Below are positions 60,759 through 64,000 of a stretch of DNA of 64,000 nucleotides, piece by piece. The DNA comes from Martinezella rhizogenes (lineage in GTDB: Bacteria; Pseudomonadota; Alphaproteobacteria; Rhizobiales; Rhizobiaceae), in the NCBI RefSeq assembly GCF_007002745.1, contig NZ_SGNY01000005.1, forward strand, positions 248,001-312,000, given 5' to 3'. How positions within the stretch are numbered: the first letter of the stretch is position 1; each line of letters starts with the position of its first letter. Made by a program: the position numbers and the translations under genes. A model generated the notes under the pieces. The model did no database searches. It worked only from the letters and a program-made list of their open reading frames with translations, and had not been told where the DNA came from.

Positions 60759-61501
60759 GGGGAAAGCTCGCCCTCATCGGTATGGAGCACATATCCCTTG
60801 CCGCGCCGGGTCTTGATATGGCGCGGCAGATCGGGGTTTATCTCGATCTTGCGCCTCAGTCGCAGCACCAGCACATCGACATTGCGGTCGATATAGCGGT
60901 CGCTTTCCGAACCCAGCCGGTCGAGGATCTGCGAGCGGCTGACCGGCTGGTTGGGCGTTTCGGCGAGAATTTCCAGCAGCGCGAATTCGGCACTGGTCAG
61001 CGTGCGGCTGCGATCCGCGAGGCAGACCGCCCGGCGGGCATCGAGATCGATCGCCCAGTCACCGAGTCGCAGCGCCGTGCGGCCATGATCACGTTCGCTG
61101 TCCTTGTCCTGTTTCAGCGAGGGGATCGTCCGGCGCAGAACGGCCTTGATCCGCGCCGTCAGTTCGATGGGTTCGAAGGGTTTGACGACATAATCGTCGG
61201 CGGCGGTTTCCAGACCGAGAACCCGGTCGGCGGCGCTGCCGGCGGCCGTAACCATGACAATGCCGATATCACTATCGACCTTGCCGCGCAGCCGCTGGGC
61301 GAAGGTGCGGCCGGATGTGCCGGGCAGATTATGGTCAACGAGCACCAGCTGCATCCGGTCCCGCGCCAGTATCTCGTCCGCTTCCTCGGCGGAGCGGGCG
61401 CAGGTGGGCAGCCAGCCCTCGGCCTCGACGAGGTCCGAGATAAGCTCGGCCATATCAGGATCGTCCTCGACGATCAGAATGCGAACCTTCTGATTAAGCA
61501 C
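60755..61501 (-). CDS. OmpR-family response regulator
   Basis: A 248-residue regulator. The receiver domain has acidic pocket Asp13-Asp14, phosphoacceptor Asp56 in LVLVDHNLPG, Thr85 and Lys107 in YVVKPFEP. The C-terminal winged helix (about residues 145-240) includes LTSAEFALLEILAETPNQPV, RYIDRNVDVLVLRLRRKIE and TRRGKGYVL. It starts at GTG 61501 behind GGGAGGA. It is coupled to the kinase by a four-base overlap and divergent from the first binding-protein gene. It probably activates that operon, perhaps through the direct repeats at 61572-61595. Confidence 0.92.
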   Translation of the reverse strand: MLNQKVRILIVEDDPDMAELISDLVEAEGWLPTCARSAEEADEILARDRMQLVLVDHNLPGTSGRTFAQRLRGKVDSDIGIVMVTAAGSAADRVLGLETAADDYVVKPFEPIELTARIKAVLRRTIPSLKQDKDSERDHGRTALRLGDWAIDLDARRAVCLADRSRTLTSAEFALLEILAETPNQPVSRSQILDRLGSESDRYIDRNVDVLVLRLRRKIEINPDLPRHIKTRRGKGYVLHTDEGELSP

Positions 61502-61571
61502 TGCATCTTCCTCCCGCCGTCATCATAGGCGCGGCTGCGGCGATCTTCAAAGGCTCGCTGGTTATCTCCCC

Positions 61572-61595
61572 TGTCATAATTGTAATATCTGTAAT
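61572..61595. promoter_or_regulatory. Three direct repeats, likely response-regulator box
   Basis: TGTCAT (61572), TGTAAT (61581) and TGTAAT (61590) are spaced exactly nine bases apart (TGTnAT-N3 three times), in the 210-base gap between the response-regulator start and the binding-protein start. OmpR-type regulators usually bind direct repeats with about one helical turn spacing. No other obvious element is seen here. Confidence 0.5.
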
Positions 61596-61711
61596 CTTGT
61601 TCGGCGGTGCGGTGAAAGATTGGTAACCATTCTTCGATTGCGGTACGGGCCGAATGTGACATGCTGTTGGTGGAGACTGGAACGGGGAGGTTCCAGGCAG
61701 GGAGGCTTTAA

Positions 61712-62740
61712 GTGAAACGATTGACCGCACTTGCGGCGAGCATGGCTTTATGGCTGTGCGGCGCAGGGCATGGCATGGCCGAGCCGAAGTTGAACGTCCT
61801 GTGCGGCGTCGACGAAGCCTGGTGCGTGGCCATGCAGCGGGCTTTCGAGGCAAAAAGCGGCCTTGAGATTTCGATGGTTCGCAGGAGCACAGGCGAAATT
61901 CTCGACCAGATTCGTGCCGAACGCTCTCACCCGACAGTCGACGTCTGGTGGGGTGGCACCGGTGATACCCATCTGCAGGCCGGCTCGGAAGGGCTGCTGG
62001 ACGAATATCAGCCGCGGCATCCGCAGGATCTGTTGCCCTGGGCGCAGAATTTTTATGCGATGTCCGGCTCAAGGTCCGCCGGCATTTATGCCGGGGCGCT
62101 GGGCTTTGCCTATAATTCTGAACTGCTCGCCAGAAACAATCTGCCGGCTCCCACCTGCTGGAAGGATCTGGCCAAGGATATTTATCGCGGCCATATCCTG
62201 ACCGGTAATCCGAACTATTCCGGCACGGCCTTCACCATGCTCGCCACGCTGGTCCAGCTGTTTGGCGAGGAGGAGGCCTTCGGTTTCATGACGAAACTGA
62301 ACCAGAATGTCGTGGGCTATACCAAGGTGGGTGCCGCGCCCGTCAAGGCGGCGGCGCGGGGCGAGGTGCTGATCGGGATTTCCTTCATGCATGACGCGGT
62401 GACCCAGAAGATCGAAGGATTTCCGCTGGTCATCGTCGCTCCCTGCGAAGGCACCGGTTACGAGATCGGGGCGGTCAGCATCGTCAAGGGCAACCGCAAT
62501 ACGGCCCTTGCGCAGGATTTCGTGGAATTTGCGCTGAGCCCGGAAGGGCAGGCGACCGGGGCTGCGGCCGGCCAGAACCAGGTGCCTTCCAATGCCCGGG
62601 CGACACTGCCGCTGACCGCCCCCGATATATCGATGATCAAGATGGTGGATTACGACTTTGCCACTTTTGGCCAGCCCGAAGAGCGAAGTCGGTTATTGAG
62701 CCGCTTCGACAGCGAAATCCACCCGAGCCAGACCCAGTAG
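61712..62740 (+). CDS. ABC transporter solute-binding protein, family 1 (FbpA/PgtC-like), first tandem copy
   Basis: A 342-residue periplasmic binding protein with a signal peptide (MKRLTALAASMALWLCGAGH, cleavage near GMA). Features shared with the next gene are a Cys pair near the N-terminus (LCGVDEAWC), VWWGGTGDTHLQA, IYAGALGFAYN, AAARGEVLIGISFMHDAV and APCEGTGYEIG. At the position of the tyrosine pair that binds iron in FbpA it has FMHDAV, so ferric iron is unlikely. GTG 61712 follows GGGAGGC. It is divergent from a two-component system, an arrangement resembling PgtABC-type regulated uptake. Confidence 0.88.
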   Translation: MKRLTALAASMALWLCGAGHGMAEPKLNVLCGVDEAWCVAMQRAFEAKSGLEISMVRRSTGEILDQIRAERSHPTVDVWWGGTGDTHLQAGSEGLLDEYQPRHPQDLLPWAQNFYAMSGSRSAGIYAGALGFAYNSELLARNNLPAPTCWKDLAKDIYRGHILTGNPNYSGTAFTMLATLVQLFGEEEAFGFMTKLNQNVVGYTKVGAAPVKAAARGEVLIGISFMHDAVTQKIEGFPLVIVAPCEGTGYEIGAVSIVKGNRNTALAQDFVEFALSPEGQATGAAAGQNQVPSNARATLPLTAPDISMIKMVDYDFATFGQPEERSRLLSRFDSEIHPSQTQ

Positions 62741-62854
62741 GGGTCAGAAAACCGACATCCCAAAAGACAGCGTGCGCGCCGCAGGGCGCCGCGACCGGCA
62801 GCGCCATGTCCGCGCGTGCCCAGGAATTCAGACGCAAGCTACAGGAGGATAACC

Positions 62855-63880
62855 ATGCGACTGACGATACTTTCCACCCTGCTTTTTGCCGGCACGGCAC
62901 TGAGCGCCGTTTCCGCGCAGGCGGCGGGCGAACTGAACCTCATCTGCTCGGCCGATGTCGTCATCTGCGAACAGATGAAGGGCGATTTTGAAAAGTCGCA
63001 CGACATCAAGGTCAATATGGTGCGCCTGTCTTCGGGTGAAACCTATGCCAAGGTGCGCGCGGAAGCCCGCAACCCGAAGACCGATATCTGGTGGGCCGGC
63101 ACCGGCGATCCGCATATGCAGGCGGCCTCGGAAAACCTGACGCTGGAATACAAGTCGCCGATGCTCGACCAGTTGCAGGACTGGGCCGTGAAACAGGCCG
63201 AAAGCACGGGTTACAGGACTGTCGGCGTTTATGCCGGTGCGCTGGGCTGGGGCTACAACACCGAAATCTTCAAGTCGAAGGGTTACAAGGAGCCGAAGTG
63301 CTGGGCCGACCTGCTGGCGCCGGAACTGAAGGGCGAAATCCAGATCGCCAATCCGAACTCTTCGGGCACCGCCTATACCGCGCTTGCCTCGCTCGCGCAG
63401 ATCATGGGTGAAGATCAGGCGATCGACTATCTGAAGAAGCTCAACGTCAATATCTCGCAATATACCAAGTCGGGTTCCGCACCGGTCAAGGCGGCGGCGC
63501 GTGGCGAGACGGCGCTCGGCATCGTCTTCATGCATGATGCGGTGGCGCAGACGGCGGAAGGCTTCCCGGTGAAGTCGATCGCGCCTTGCGAAGGCACGGG
63601 TTACGAGATCGGCTCCATGTCGATCATCAAGGGCGCACGCAACCTCGACAATGCCAAGACCTGGTACGACTGGGCGCTGAAGCCGGAAGTGCAGTCGCGC
63701 ATGAAGGACGCCAAGTCCTTCCAGCTTCCCTCCAACAAGACGGCGGAAGTGCCGAAGGAAGCACCGAAGTTCGAGGACATCAAGCTCATCGACTACGACT
63801 TCAAGACCTATGGCGATCCGGCCAAGCGCAAGGCGCTTCTGGAGCGCTGGGACCGCGAAGTTGGTGCGGTCGCCAACTGA
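62855..63880 (+). CDS. ABC transporter solute-binding protein, family 1 (FbpA/PgtC-like), second tandem copy
   Basis: A 341-residue paralogue of the preceding protein with its own signal peptide (MRLTILSTLLFAGTALSAVS, cleavage near AQA). Conserved shared blocks are the Cys pair CSADVVIC, DIWWAGTGDPHMQA, VYAGALGWGYN, AAARGETALGIVFMHDAV and APCEGTGYEIGSMSI. ATG 62855 has an almost ideal AGGAGGATAACC ribosome site, so it may be expressed more strongly than the first copy. It is followed by a hairpin and then a further gene that starts at 63966. Confidence 0.91.
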   Translation: MRLTILSTLLFAGTALSAVSAQAAGELNLICSADVVICEQMKGDFEKSHDIKVNMVRLSSGETYAKVRAEARNPKTDIWWAGTGDPHMQAASENLTLEYKSPMLDQLQDWAVKQAESTGYRTVGVYAGALGWGYNTEIFKSKGYKEPKCWADLLAPELKGEIQIANPNSSGTAYTALASLAQIMGEDQAIDYLKKLNVNISQYTKSGSAPVKAAARGETALGIVFMHDAVAQTAEGFPVKSIAPCEGTGYEIGSMSIIKGARNLDNAKTWYDWALKPEVQSRMKDAKSFQLPSNKTAEVPKEAPKFEDIKLIDYDFKTYGDPAKRKALLERWDREVGAVAN

Positions 63881-63902
63881 TCTTAACTCCGGCGACAGGC
63901 AT

Positions 63903-63921
63903 CCCGGCTTTTAAAGCCGGG
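63903..63921 (+). other. Intercistronic hairpin after second binding-protein gene
   Basis: CCCGGCT (63903-63909) pairs perfectly with AGCCGGG (63915-63921), loop TTTAA. GGCGACA (63891-63897) and TGTCCGCC (63923-63930) extend it with imperfections. It lies 22 bases after the stop and has no following T-run, like the hairpins at 9340, 43785 and 52370. Confidence 0.55.
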
Positions 63922-63965
63922 GTGTCCGCCACTCTTTCATCGGCATGAAATAAGCGAGGTCGGCC

Positions 63966-64000
63966 ATGACACGTGGCAATCGCAGGCTGGACATCGTCCT
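63966..64000 (+). CDS. Start of a further gene, probably ABC transporter permease (3' end outside window)
   Basis: ATG 63966 follows GCGAGGTCGGCC and opens MTRGNRRLDIVL before the window ends. Only 11 full codons are visible, so the product cannot be recognised from its own sequence. Position after two binding-protein genes and a hairpin makes the permease of the same importer the most likely identity. Confidence 0.4.
   Translation, partial: MTRGNRRLDIV

Noticed and set aside
62774-62789. GCGCC/GGCGC stem between the tandem binding-protein genes as a terminator
   Set aside because: Five-base stem in generally GC-rich sequence without T-run; too weak to call.
1-64000. CRISPR array or phage/transposon island
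   Set aside because: No regularly spaced direct repeats with unique spacers, and no transposase, integrase or phage structural proteins among the coding regions.

Overview
The window looks like accessory, transport-rich sequence from an Agrobacterium/Rhizobium-type alphaproteobacterium. The evidence is a high-GC coding bias, a RopA-type porin (4845-5888), a DUF992 protein, a rhizobial-style intergenic repeat (29651-29720), and a very high density of ABC importers paired with small catabolic operons. I saw no rRNA, CRISPR array, transposase, integrase or phage gene. Placement on a secondary or linear chromosome is an inference from the accessory gene content only.

Layout. 1-1992: end of a polar amino-acid ABC importer and a D-2-hydroxyacid dehydrogenase. 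2184-4397: a PAS-GGDEF-EAL protein. 4398-6032: AT-rich leader, porin and terminator. 6067-18383: a catabolic island with a peptide-type ABC importer, three amidohydrolase-superfamily proteins, a GntR/FCD repressor, a flavin-reductase-like protein and a hydantoin-racemase-like protein. The same operator-like sequence stands in front of both divergent transcription units. 18449-21105: small envelope/stress genes (DUF992, BON-like, CsbD-like) and a PAS-LuxR regulator. 21296-29430: a LysR regulator, the NAD-dependent molybdenum formate dehydrogenase operon fdsG-fdsB-fdsA-fdsD, and an OFA-type MFS antiporter. 29431-30059: a gene-free stretch with terminators, a tRNA-like fragment, a dispersed repeat and paired LacI operators.

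30060-38814: a LacI-controlled ribose-type ABC importer followed by a phosphotriesterase-family hydrolase, a PF07090-like protein, a PfkB kinase (divergent), a BtpA/SgcQ-family protein and an M20 amidohydrolase. The substrate is unknown, and this is the least familiar gene combination in the window. 38935-49831: a likely sugar-acid pathway comprising a DapA-family aldolase, SMP-30 lactonase, GntR regulator, Tat-exported solute-binding protein, two permeases, a fused two-domain ATPase, an enolase-superfamily dehydratase and an aldose-1-epimerase. 49967-57873: a GntR regulator with two perfect inverted repeats at its 5' end, then a complete dipeptide-type importer enclosing a gamma-glutamyltransferase-family enzyme that has no signal peptide. 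57966-58610: an ankyrin-repeat periplasmic protein. 58641-64000: a two-component system divergent from two tandem paralogous solute-binding proteins and the start of a further gene, probably a permease.

How it works together. Most of the window is a series of import-then-degrade modules. Each pairs its own transcription factor with an ABC importer and two to five cytoplasmic enzymes. Solute-binding-protein genes are repeatedly followed by a strong intercistronic hairpin, which fits differential expression of binding protein over membrane components. Functions come from reading motifs in the translations; substrates of the individual modules are inferred, not shown.
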